From NCBI GenBank assembly GCA_046303115.1, contig JBKCGZ010000047.1:1-9547 (forward strand): 9,547 nucleotides of DNA, written 5' to 3'. Position 1 is the stretch's first letter, and each line of letters opens with the position of its first letter. This DNA is from CAINEC01 sp046303115. GTDB lineage: Bacteria > Bacteroidota > Bacteroidia > AKYH767-A > OLB10. Shown here piece after piece: positions 1 to 6,422 of this stretch. Below the pieces are notes generated by a model. It saw nothing but the letters and a program-made list of their open reading frames with translations. It ran no database searches and had not been told where the DNA came from. The translations under genes and the position numbers were made by a program.

Positions 1-60
1 TTTCATTATTTTTATATTAAATGAATATAAATACCGAAAAAGATATTACAATGAATTATT

Positions 61-702
61 ATGAAAGAAGATGTACTAAATATACCTTTTTATAAGAAGT
101 GGTGGTTTTGGCTGATAATTTTATTGATTATAATTGGAAAAGTAAATAACAACAATGTAAATAACAACAATGATATTGTTGATGTTGTGCAAATAGATGT
201 TATTAAAATGATAGGCGATGGACAAAAGCATTTTAATGTAAGGAATAGTGATTCACAATACTCAAAATTATATTCAGAGTGGCCAATTAATTTTAGTTTT
301 TCTAAAGACTCTTCATTTGAAATACTTTGTCATCTTGAAGTATGTGGAGAATATAAAATTACGGGTAAATGGAAGGATCCGAATGAAATAGACTTTTACA
401 ATGAAAAAGAACTTCCATATGAGATACATAAAAATGCATCTTGGTTAAATAAAGGTAAACTTTATAAAGTCCCACTAAAATATAATAGTGTTTCTAAATT
501 AGAATGTGAAACAAACACATTTATTGGGCATAGAGAATCTAAATTGCCGGACGAGTTATATGAGTTTTTAATAATTCAATATTTAGAAGAAGATAAAAAG
601 TTTAAACCATTTTTGTTTTCTTCTTATATAGCTAATAGAGATTTTTCCGGCAGAGGAACTACAGAAGTTCCTGTTTTTGAAATGACTACATTAAAGAACT
701 AA
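61..702 (+). CDS. Orphan membrane-anchored hypothetical protein (213 aa)
   Basis: I do not recognise a family. The protein has a short N-terminal hydrophobic anchor at about residues 14-26 preceded by FYKKWWFW, a Lys/Trp-rich membrane-entry motif that recurs in unrelated single-pass proteins. An Asn-rich spacer (residues 29-37) follows, then a polar domain of about 170 residues with no internal membrane segment and two close cysteines in FEILCHLEVCGEY. One anchor near the N terminus suggests an inner-membrane protein with its bulk on one side, probably periplasmic (inference). The ATG at 61 is chosen because the frame is closed by TGA at 52-54 just upstream; the ATG at 51 is in another frame. 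The gene is visibly more AT-rich than the minus-strand operon and lies alone, so recent acquisition is possible. It ends TAA followed at once by another TAA. Coding status is likely; function is unknown. Confidence 0.72.
   Translation: MKEDVLNIPFYKKWWFWLIILLIIIGKVNNNNVNNNNDIVDVVQIDVIKMIGDGQKHFNVRNSDSQYSKLYSEWPINFSFSKDSSFEILCHLEVCGEYKITGKWKDPNEIDFYNEKELPYEIHKNASWLNKGKLYKVPLKYNSVSKLECETNTFIGHRESKLPDELYEFLIIQYLEEDKKFKPFLFSSYIANRDFSGRGTTEVPVFEMTTLKN
142..171 (+). repeat. 15-bp perfect tandem duplication inside the orphan gene
   Basis: The unit GTAAATAACAACAAT occurs twice back to back in the reading frame and encodes VNNNN-VNNNN directly after the membrane anchor. A multiple-of-three tandem copy suggests a replication-slippage site that changes spacer length without breaking the frame. 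Confidence 0.85.
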
Positions 703-783
703 TAAATAAATATAAAAAGTTATATCGAAATAACTATTATTATTAATTTAATAAAAGTTAAGAGTTTCGATTATAATTGACTT

Positions 784-808
784 GTTATTTCAATAACTTT
801 ATTTTTTT
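784..808 (+). terminator. Weak AT-rich hairpin plus T-tract after the orphan gene
   Basis: GTTAT (784-788) pairs with ATAAC (793-797) around a TTCA loop, followed by a T-rich run (798-808). A related inverted repeat, AGTTAT/ATAACT (718-723 and 730-735), lies closer to the stop codon. Both stems are only 5-6 A/T-rich pairs, so this is a plausible but weak intrinsic terminator for the gene ending at 702. Confidence 0.35.
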
Positions 809-853
809 GGAGAATTCAAAAATGATGATTGAATCATTACCACTATGACTGAG

Positions 854-888
854 TAGGGCTTAAGTCCTACCTGATTTAAGCCCCTTAG
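854..888 (+). other. Inverted-repeat cluster upstream of the SRPBCC gene
   Basis: GGGCTTAA (856-863) is repeated in inverted form as TTAAGCCC (876-883), giving an 8-bp stem with a 12-nt loop. The left arm also lies in a near-perfect palindrome, TAGGGCTTAAGTCCTA (854-869), so the two hairpins would compete for the same bases. There is no T-tract on either side, so it does not look like a terminator. A cis-regulatory or structured leader element, or the remnant of a small mobile repeat, are possibilities. I cannot choose between them. Confidence 0.4.
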
Positions 889-930
889 CAAATTAAAAAC
901 TCCTATTTTCGCTCCACAAATATCCCCCCT

Positions 931-1476
931 CTGCGCATCCTAAAAATTATCGGGCTATCACTAGCAGCCATCGTATTGCTAATTGCAATCGTTGGATTGT
1001 TCCTGCCTTCAACGGTATCGTTAGAGCGTTCTATTGTGGTGAATATGTCTGCAGAGAAAACCTATGAGCAAGTAAATGTTTTGAAAAACTGGGAGCAATG
1101 GAATCCGTTTTTAAAGATGGATCCGAAATCGAAGATTGCGTATAATGATATTCCAGCAGGAGCAGGAGCAACATATACCTGGGCGAGTGAAAAAACAGGA
1201 GAAGGAACAATGACGATTTTAAATTCAACTCCGTACTCGTCGGTTAAATTTCAATTGGAGTTTAAAGGACAAGGATTGTCGCAATCAGAATTTCGATTTA
1301 GTCCCGAAGGAGACAATGCCACTAAAGTAACTTGGTCGTTTAGTAGTGATATTGGAAATAATCCGTTCTCACGCGTGTTCTGGACATTCGGCACTACGAT
1401 GATGAGCGATGCGTTTGATAGCGGCTTAAAGGATTTAAAAGCTCAAGCAGAGAAAAATAATACAACCCAACTATAA
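931..1476 (+). CDS. SRPBCC-superfamily (polyketide cyclase/START-like) membrane-anchored protein
   Basis: The 181-residue product starts with one transmembrane helix (about residues 6-25) and then an SRPBCC fold: LERSIVVNMSAEKTYEQV (first strand and helix), then NWEQWNPF with the family's paired tryptophans (W54, W57), a curved beta-sheet, and a long C-terminal helix. This fold makes a hydrophobic cavity for lipids or small apolar ligands; no ligand can be read from the sequence. The start is uncertain. The frame opens after TAG at 886-888 and holds no ATG or GTG before residue 39. CTG at 931 restores the family's usual N terminus (Arg-Ile-Leu-Lys, then the helix), whereas TTG at 976 would remove most of the helix. 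A TAnnTTTG-like TATTTTCG at 904-911 would give a leader of about a dozen bases. Product family is confident, start is not. Convergent with tatA, with a shared terminator. Confidence 0.8.
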   Translation: MRILKIIGLSLAAIVLLIAIVGLFLPSTVSLERSIVVNMSAEKTYEQVNVLKNWEQWNPFLKMDPKSKIAYNDIPAGAGATYTWASEKTGEGTMTILNSTPYSSVKFQLEFKGQGLSQSEFRFSPEGDNATKVTWSFSSDIGNNPFSRVFWTFGTTMMSDAFDSGLKDLKAQAEKNNTTQL

Positions 1477-1480
1477 ACTA

Positions 1481-1513
1481 AAAAGGGCCTGATTTTCATC
1501 AAGCCCTTTTTTT
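1481..1513. terminator. Bidirectional intrinsic terminator between SRPBCC gene and tatA
   Basis: AAAAGGGCCTGAT (1481-1493) pairs with ATCAAGCCCTTTT (1498-1510) through a TTTC loop, a 13-bp stem with one C/A mismatch. On the plus strand it is followed by a T run to 1513, right after the SRPBCC stop. On the minus strand it sits 15 nt past the tatA stop and is again followed by a T-rich stretch, so it can end transcription from both sides. Confidence 0.88.
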
Positions 1514-1527
1514 ATTTGTTCAAAGAA

Positions 1528-1731
1528 TTAGTTTCCGCCTTCGATTTCTTTTTTCTCTTCTGCTTTCTTTTCTTCCCCTTTAGATGCGTCTTTGAATTCT
1601 TTAATTCCTTTTCCTAATCCACGTGCTAACTCAGGTAATTTCTTACCACCAAAAAAGAGTAATAACACAACAACGATTAAAGTGATTTCTTGTCCACCTA
1701 ATCCTAATATTAATGTGATAAATAATGTCAT
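1528..1731 (-). CDS. tatA: Sec-independent translocase subunit TatA/TatE family
   Basis: TatA polymerises with TatC to move folded twin-arginine substrates across the inner membrane. The 67-residue product has the full family layout: a short N-terminal membrane helix with polar residues near its start (GGQEITLIVVVLLLFF, residues 12-27), the FG hinge (27-28), the signature LPELARGLGKGIKEF (32-46) forming the amphipathic helix, and a charged Lys/Glu tail. The frame extends upstream to 1842, but the ATG at 1731 gives the usual TatA N terminus and lies about 17 nt after a promoter-like box; the upstream extension is polar and atypical. No tatC is in the window. It follows the envelope operon by 128 nt and may be partly co-transcribed. 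TatA versus TatE versus TatB cannot be split by sequence alone, though the length favours TatA/E. Confidence 0.95.
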   Translation of the reverse strand: MTLFITLILGLGGQEITLIVVVLLLFFGGKKLPELARGLGKGIKEFKDASKGEEKKAEEKKEIEGGN

Positions 1732-1754
1732 AACGATTGTTTTTTTCGACGAGT

Positions 1755-1762
1755 CAAAGGTA
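1755..1762 (-). promoter_or_regulatory. Bacteroidota-type -7 box upstream of tatA
   Basis: Read on the minus strand this is TACCTTTG, an exact match to the TAnnTTTG -7 consensus of Bacteroidota sigma factor, about 24 nt before the tatA ATG. No clear TTG at the expected -33 distance was found, so the promoter may be weak or dependent on context. Confidence 0.5.
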
Positions 1763-1859
1763 AAAAGAATAAAACAATGAAATAGTAATTTTTCAGATTT
1801 TTCTTGGGTAGGCTGATAAGAAGTTAAACATTTGTAAAACAAACGATTAAAGGGCAGGT

Positions 1860-4190
1860 TTATTTGCTTTTACATTTATACCCCTTCGCGTAACTGCAAA
1901 AGTATCCGCACTCATTAATGATTTCTTTATAGTAAAGCGTATTGCTAAACTCATTTTTTAATCGCTTGAAATTTCTTCCTGCTATAAAATCAATTTCTTT
2001 CCTATTATCGGGGAAGCCTGTTTCGAGGTAACTATTGTGTTCGCATTTAGCAGCCATAAAAACGCATTTTGCCTTGAACTCACGATTAGCAGTAAATTGC
2101 TCCGCCATCGTATAATATTTCTGAGCTAAACGACAATCGAAGTAACCAGTTAAATTATCTAATGTTACTTTTTCAGCATCCATCCAACGGTAATAAACAG
2201 ATCCATAAGGGTAATTAATTGCGTAAAAATCAGTTTGAGCTATAACACGGTTATTACCATAGTAGGTCATGTTATAAAGGCCATTCGCTAATTTAAAACA
2301 CAACTTGGCTCTCTCTTCTGCAGATACAGGAGTATTGATAGCATTTTGAGTGTTCAACATTTCTTTAGCAAACTGTAATTTAGACATTGTTCCATTTTGT
2401 AAATAATCACAATCATGACAGTCTTTAATGTGAATGATAAATGGATTCGCATTTAATTTACGGCTGCCAGCGTCTACTAATTTCTGATATTCTTTTATAG
2501 CACCTGCGAAATCATACTCGTAAAGTTTAATGTTTCCTTTTAATTCGTAGAAGTCTGCTAATTGATAATTGTAATTTTTAATTAAATAATTTTCAATTGG
2601 AGTATGTATTGTAGCCTCTAAAAATCCAATCATCTTATTCAGATTTCCGTCTTTATTATAGAAATCACTTTCATTAGAACGAGCTAATTCTTGTACAATA
2701 TCGTTTTTGTTTTTCTGATAGTATTTTGATAGTTCTAATTTAAAAAAGCGCAGCACATTTGTTTTTCTTGGAAATGCTAACGAGCTACTTTCTTCGAAAC
2801 TTCGCATATAGTTCGCAATCGTATTTTCTTCTTCTTTATTTAAAGATGATTTTGATAAAGCGGCTCTTAAATAAATTAATGACGAGGTAATGTAATTTTG
2901 TTTTTTAACAAGGACACTTGCTGATAAATTACTTTCAGCTTCGGTTAGTATAATTTTCGCCTTATCATCATTTCCCTTCAAATAATATAAATAAGCTAAT
3001 GATGATTTAAAAATTTCTGGTTGATGAAGGGACGGATTTTTAATGATAGTTTCTATAAAAGCAACTAATGAATCAGAAGCATCATTACGTAAACTTTTCC
3101 AAGAATATTTTGAAGAATTATTTTTGAATAAATAGTCGTAGTCAGATTCCGGATAACTTTCTCCATCATCATAGTAAATAGGATTATTTAAAAATTCGAG
3201 CTCAACAATATTAACCGCACGCATTAATGGAAGCATTATTAAATCCGATGATGGATCAATCGAATAAATATTTTTCATTCCATCTAAAGGAGAGCCGTAT
3301 ATGCCGTACAAATGCCACAAGCCACATTTTGTTTTATTATCGCTTGCAAATTGTGCAGCTAACTTAATTGCATCTAAATTCTGTAAGGTAAAATCGTAAT
3401 AGGCGTTTATTCTTCCTTCTTTACTGATTAGATAAAGGTCGGTAGCTGCCAAATTAGATTCTAAATATTTGTTTGTTTTTTTTAGCGCTCCACATTTATA
3501 AGATAATGCTCTAAAATAAACACTTGAATTTTTATATTGAGGAAAACATAAATCAACAGCTGATACACATGCTTCGTAATTAGCACTATAAAACAAAGCT
3601 CTTATCCATTGGTAAGCATAGCGATCTCTGAAAAATTCATTTTTTTCTTTTTTCCATTTGATTTCAAAAGCAAGTGGTTGTTTTAAAAGCAATGAAGAAT
3701 CTGCTTTTGGTTTTTCTCCCCAGTAATAATAACTGTCATTTGAAAATGCTTCAAATCTTTTACAAAGGGATAAATAACTTAGAAAATCTGCATAAGCTAC
3801 ATCGTGCGTTTTTATTAAAGCTAACTTAGCTTCATTGCTTTTTGCAATTCCAATTTGTAGATCCTCGATTTCTTTTTGATTAGATTTATACAACAACCAA
3901 TCTAAGGAAATACTGTCAATCTTGCCGTTATAATAAGAATACCACTCTTTAAGATTCGTACTATCAAACGAATTGTTGTTTTGATAGAAGCCGTTGTCAT
4001 ATAGTAAATGATAACTCAAATAAAAAGGAGAAAGCGAATCTTGTTCGCTAATTTCTGGTGCAAATAACGATTCATCTTTGATATCGTTCTCGCCAAAATC
4101 TACACAAGCCCTTACTATTTTATAAGCACCAAGAAAAAATAGAATACTAATTAAAAGTAGTGTAAATATTTTCCAGCTTTTTTGTTTCAT
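1860..4190 (-). CDS. Exported Cys-rich helical-repeat protein with DCHDCDY motif, function unknown (776 aa)
   Basis: I recall similar uncharacterised Bacteroidota proteins but no named function. Residues 8-25 are a hydrophobic export signal ending in VRAC (C29), a weak lipobox or signal-peptidase site; an Ala-Cys at this point and a following FAPE segment are, as I recall, typical of the group. The rest is mostly helical with TPR-like pairs, for example FYELKGNIKLYEYDFAGAIK. The C-terminal third carries the strongest signatures: DCHDCDY (590-596), ANGLYNMTYYGN (635-646), KCVFMAAKCE (708-717) and ECGYF (760-764). Fifteen cysteines are unusual for an exported protein of this size and point to disulfides or metal binding (inference). 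The ATG at 4190 lies inside the upstream gene with a 44-nt overlap, so its translation is probably coupled. A scaffold or surface-complex role is a guess. Confidence 0.85.
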   Translation of the reverse strand: MKQKSWKIFTLLLISILFFLGAYKIVRACVDFGENDIKDESLFAPEISEQDSLSPFYLSYHLLYDNGFYQNNNSFDSTNLKEWYSYYNGKIDSISLDWLLYKSNQKEIEDLQIGIAKSNEAKLALIKTHDVAYADFLSYLSLCKRFEAFSNDSYYYWGEKPKADSSLLLKQPLAFEIKWKKEKNEFFRDRYAYQWIRALFYSANYEACVSAVDLCFPQYKNSSVYFRALSYKCGALKKTNKYLESNLAATDLYLISKEGRINAYYDFTLQNLDAIKLAAQFASDNKTKCGLWHLYGIYGSPLDGMKNIYSIDPSSDLIMLPLMRAVNIVELEFLNNPIYYDDGESYPESDYDYLFKNNSSKYSWKSLRNDASDSLVAFIETIIKNPSLHQPEIFKSSLAYLYYLKGNDDKAKIILTEAESNLSASVLVKKQNYITSSLIYLRAALSKSSLNKEEENTIANYMRSFEESSSLAFPRKTNVLRFFKLELSKYYQKNKNDIVQELARSNESDFYNKDGNLNKMIGFLEATIHTPIENYLIKNYNYQLADFYELKGNIKLYEYDFAGAIKEYQKLVDAGSRKLNANPFIIHIKDCHDCDYLQNGTMSKLQFAKEMLNTQNAINTPVSAEERAKLCFKLANGLYNMTYYGNNRVIAQTDFYAINYPYGSVYYRWMDAEKVTLDNLTGYFDCRLAQKYYTMAEQFTANREFKAKCVFMAAKCEHNSYLETGFPDNRKEIDFIAGRNFKRLKNEFSNTLYYKEIINECGYFCSYAKGYKCKSK

Positions 4191-5163
4191 AATTTTTCAA
4201 AATAAAATCATCTAAATGATAAAAAATAACAGATATTGAATCGTTTTTAATTTCTTCGTTCAGTTCACTGGCGATATTCAATAATTCTTCCGAACTCGTC
4301 TCTTCTATTTTTATTAAATCGCCAACATAAATCATCGACTGATTAACAACTGTATCTTTAATACAAATGTAATTATTTGCACTAGTAACTTTAAAGTGAT
4401 GATCATCAACAATAAGTTCTTTGTTCCAATTATTAATTAATCGAACGCCTTTCCCATTTCTGCTATGAACACCCCATGAAAATAATCCAAGAGCAACATC
4501 TAAGTCAAGTGGATAGCTATAAATATAGTCTTTATAAAGGCTGGCAGTTTTAGCAGAGTAGATTGAATTTGTATTAGCATTGGTGTTTAACTGTCCCATG
4601 TTATAGTACATCAGCAATCCATAATCGATTGGTGGTACACCTGTTTTTTCCTTGTATTTAACTTGATGTAATCGAATAGTTGCACCTAGCTTCCATCGCG
4701 TTTTATTTTTAATACTCCTTAAAACTTGAAAGTATTTATCCCTTGTGCTTTCTGTCCAATCACAATCAATTTGCACCTCATTCGCATTTAGCTTTTGCGA
4801 TTTTAAGATTGCATGGACAGATTTTACAATATTGTCTGCAAGTGTATCAGTTTTATTCACATCGGTGTTTTTTAAAACGGCATTCTCTATGTAAATTACT
4901 GGAACGATTGCCATTTCATTTTTTAGTTTATCTGTAAAATTTATTTTTGAAACAGGGTAAGCTTCCTCCTCTTCTTCAATCCATTGTACATCAAAAAAAC
5001 GCACAAATAGTTTATTTATTTTTAAATCAGTGAGGACCTTTTCTTCTGCAGTACTAATTGAAAAATCTTGCTTCCAATAGTAAAAACTTCTTGTGACCTG
5101 ATCTCTTCGATTGCATCCTAGAAACAAAATAAATACTAAAAGTGCTAATAGCCTTTTTATCAC
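4147..5163 (-). CDS. Putative lipoprotein with GH18/DUF3142-like TIM-barrel domain (338 aa)
   Basis: The chosen start is GTG at 5163: it overlaps the EnvC stop as GTGA and yields MIKRLLALLVFILFLGC, a textbook lipoprotein signal with lipobox FLGC (C17). An earlier GTG at 5175 would add four residues. The mature part resembles glycoside hydrolase 18-type or DUF3142 TIM barrels: strand-like KLFVRFFDVQW, AIVPVIYIEN, then VQIDCDWTES (130-139) in the place of the GH18 DxxDxDxE strand, a 'TIRLHQVKY' strand, and GLLMYYNMG (182-190). The position that aligns with the GH18 catalytic Glu is Thr137, with a Glu one residue later, so chitinase-type catalysis is doubtful; carbohydrate binding or a different mechanism is possible. 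Ends in TAG 44 nt inside the 776-aa gene, suggesting the two products work together. Fold assignment is moderate and the substrate is unknown. Confidence 0.82.
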   Translation of the reverse strand: MIKRLLALLVFILFLGCNRRDQVTRSFYYWKQDFSISTAEEKVLTDLKINKLFVRFFDVQWIEEEEEAYPVSKINFTDKLKNEMAIVPVIYIENAVLKNTDVNKTDTLADNIVKSVHAILKSQKLNANEVQIDCDWTESTRDKYFQVLRSIKNKTRWKLGATIRLHQVKYKEKTGVPPIDYGLLMYYNMGQLNTNANTNSIYSAKTASLYKDYIYSYPLDLDVALGLFSWGVHSRNGKGVRLINNWNKELIVDDHHFKVTSANNYICIKDTVVNQSMIYVGDLIKIEETSSEELLNIASELNEEIKNDSISVIFYHLDDFILKNYETKKLENIYTTFN

Positions 5164-6422
5164 CTTGCAATCCACGATTGAGGATTCAGTTTTTCGCTAT
5201 TTCTCCAGATTTCGAGGTGAATTTCTCCCTTTCCAGGTGCTTCTTGTGAGGAAGCTACCACGCCAATGCTCTGTTTGGTAGAAAGATTCTGTCCTGTAAT
5301 TACCGACACTGTTTCTAAATTAGAATACACCGTGAAAAAGTCGCCATGACGAACAATAACCGCCTTTCCCGCGCCCGGTAACGTGATTATACCACTTACA
5401 ACCCCATTAAATAAAACACGCGCAGAGGCATTCTGCTTCGTTAATATATCGACGCCATTATTGTTAATGATAACGCCCTTCAAATCTTTATGCTCATGTT
5501 GTCCGAAAGATGAACTGATAGCTCCCGACTCAACAGGCCAAGGCAAAGCACCTTTATTGCTAATAAAACTATTCGATAATTTTTCTGCTTCGGGTGTTAA
5601 TGTAATTTCTACTTTTTTAGGAGTCGTTGTTTTTGATCCCGTTTTAGGTGTGGTAGTCTTTGCAGTTGTTGTCGTTGTTTTCTTTCTCGCCTTCTCAATT
5701 TCTTTAGCAATCAATCGCTCTATCGCACGATCTAAATTTTGCTTTGTCTTCTGCTTTTGGGCCAAGACTTGTTTCAAAGCTTTTTCTTTTAAACTAAGTT
5801 GCTCTAATAATTCCGCTTGATTAACTTTTTCTCTTTCGAGTTGCGATTTATTAGACACTTCTGATTGTTTTAACTGCGTTTTTAAATCGACCTGCTGTTG
5901 TAATTCAGTTTTCTTTCCACTCAGCTGATTTCTTGTAGCAATAATTTCTTCCGCTTGCATACGACGATATTCAGCAAACTCCTGAATCATTTTCATTCGC
6001 TGATACGCCTGATTAAAATCGCTCGCTGCAAATACAAACATTAAACGCTGATACACATTTTTATTTTTATCAGCATATAAAATGAGTTTAGTATAATCTT
6101 CTTTTAAATTCCCAAGCTTCGTTTCTAAATTAGTAATCTCATTGCTGGTAGTTACAATTTCACTTCCGATTTCATTAATCTCACTATTGATTGTTGTAAT
6201 TAACGATTGGCGAAGTTCTATTTTCTTTTTTAGTGCAGCAATCTGCTCTTTAGTCGCATTTTTATTTTTAGAAACCTGCTTTAATTGATTATTCGTTTGC
6301 TCAATCTCTTTTTGAATCTTCGCTTTCTTCGCTTCTAATTCTTTTTTCGATTGTGCTAATACAGTATTGCAGGATAAAATCCCGATAACAAAAACTAAAA
6401 ATATTTTAACGAATCCTTTCAT
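5160..6422 (-). CDS. envC: EnvC-like murein hydrolase activator, degenerate LytM/M23 domain
   Basis: EnvC-type proteins act in the periplasm and switch on peptidoglycan amidases at the division site. The 420-residue product has a signal peptide (1-23; an alternative lipobox ILSC ends at C18), a long coiled coil (about 25-245) including the family hairpin SDFNQAYQRMKMIQEFAEYRR-type segment (134-154), a Thr/Lys-rich low-complexity linker (247-270), and a C-terminal M23/LytM domain (about 292-415). The zinc-site residues are mostly lost: the first His of HxxxD is Asn321 (Asp325 remains), the YAHL His is Asn368, and the first His of the HLHFE motif is Glu400, with only His402 kept. H359 in RHG is present. 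It is therefore unlikely to cut peptidoglycan and more likely a regulator. The start overlaps the DUF4292 gene by 17 nt, the end overlaps the next gene by 4 nt (GTGA). Confidence 0.93.
   Translation of the reverse strand: MKGFVKIFLVFVIGILSCNTVLAQSKKELEAKKAKIQKEIEQTNNQLKQVSKNKNATKEQIAALKKKIELRQSLITTINSEINEIGSEIVTTSNEITNLETKLGNLKEDYTKLILYADKNKNVYQRLMFVFAASDFNQAYQRMKMIQEFAEYRRMQAEEIIATRNQLSGKKTELQQQVDLKTQLKQSEVSNKSQLEREKVNQAELLEQLSLKEKALKQVLAQKQKTKQNLDRAIERLIAKEIEKARKKTTTTTAKTTTPKTGSKTTTPKKVEITLTPEAEKLSNSFISNKGALPWPVESGAISSSFGQHEHKDLKGVIINNNGVDILTKQNASARVLFNGVVSGIITLPGAGKAVIVRHGDFFTVYSNLETVSVITGQNLSTKQSIGVVASSQEAPGKGEIHLEIWRNSEKLNPQSWIAR

Noticed and set aside
822..848. Eight-codon ORF (MMIESLPL) as an attenuator leader peptide
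   Set aside because: No run of regulatory codons and no linked terminator/antiterminator, so it is only mentioned with the inverted repeats.
1732..1842. Upstream extension of tatA
   Set aside because: It covers the promoter-like box and gives an N terminus unlike any TatA; the ATG at 1731 fits the family.
1829..1845. CATTTGT/ACAAACG hairpin after the 776-aa gene as a terminator
   Set aside because: Short A/T-rich stem with a wobble pair and a 3-nt loop, and only a weak T run; tatA is likely reached by readthrough. Not enough to call.
5383..5820. Long plus-strand open frame opposite envC
   Set aside because: It is the antisense of the Thr/Lys linker and LytM region, with repetitive Val/Phe-rich content and no family signal; a shadow of envC.
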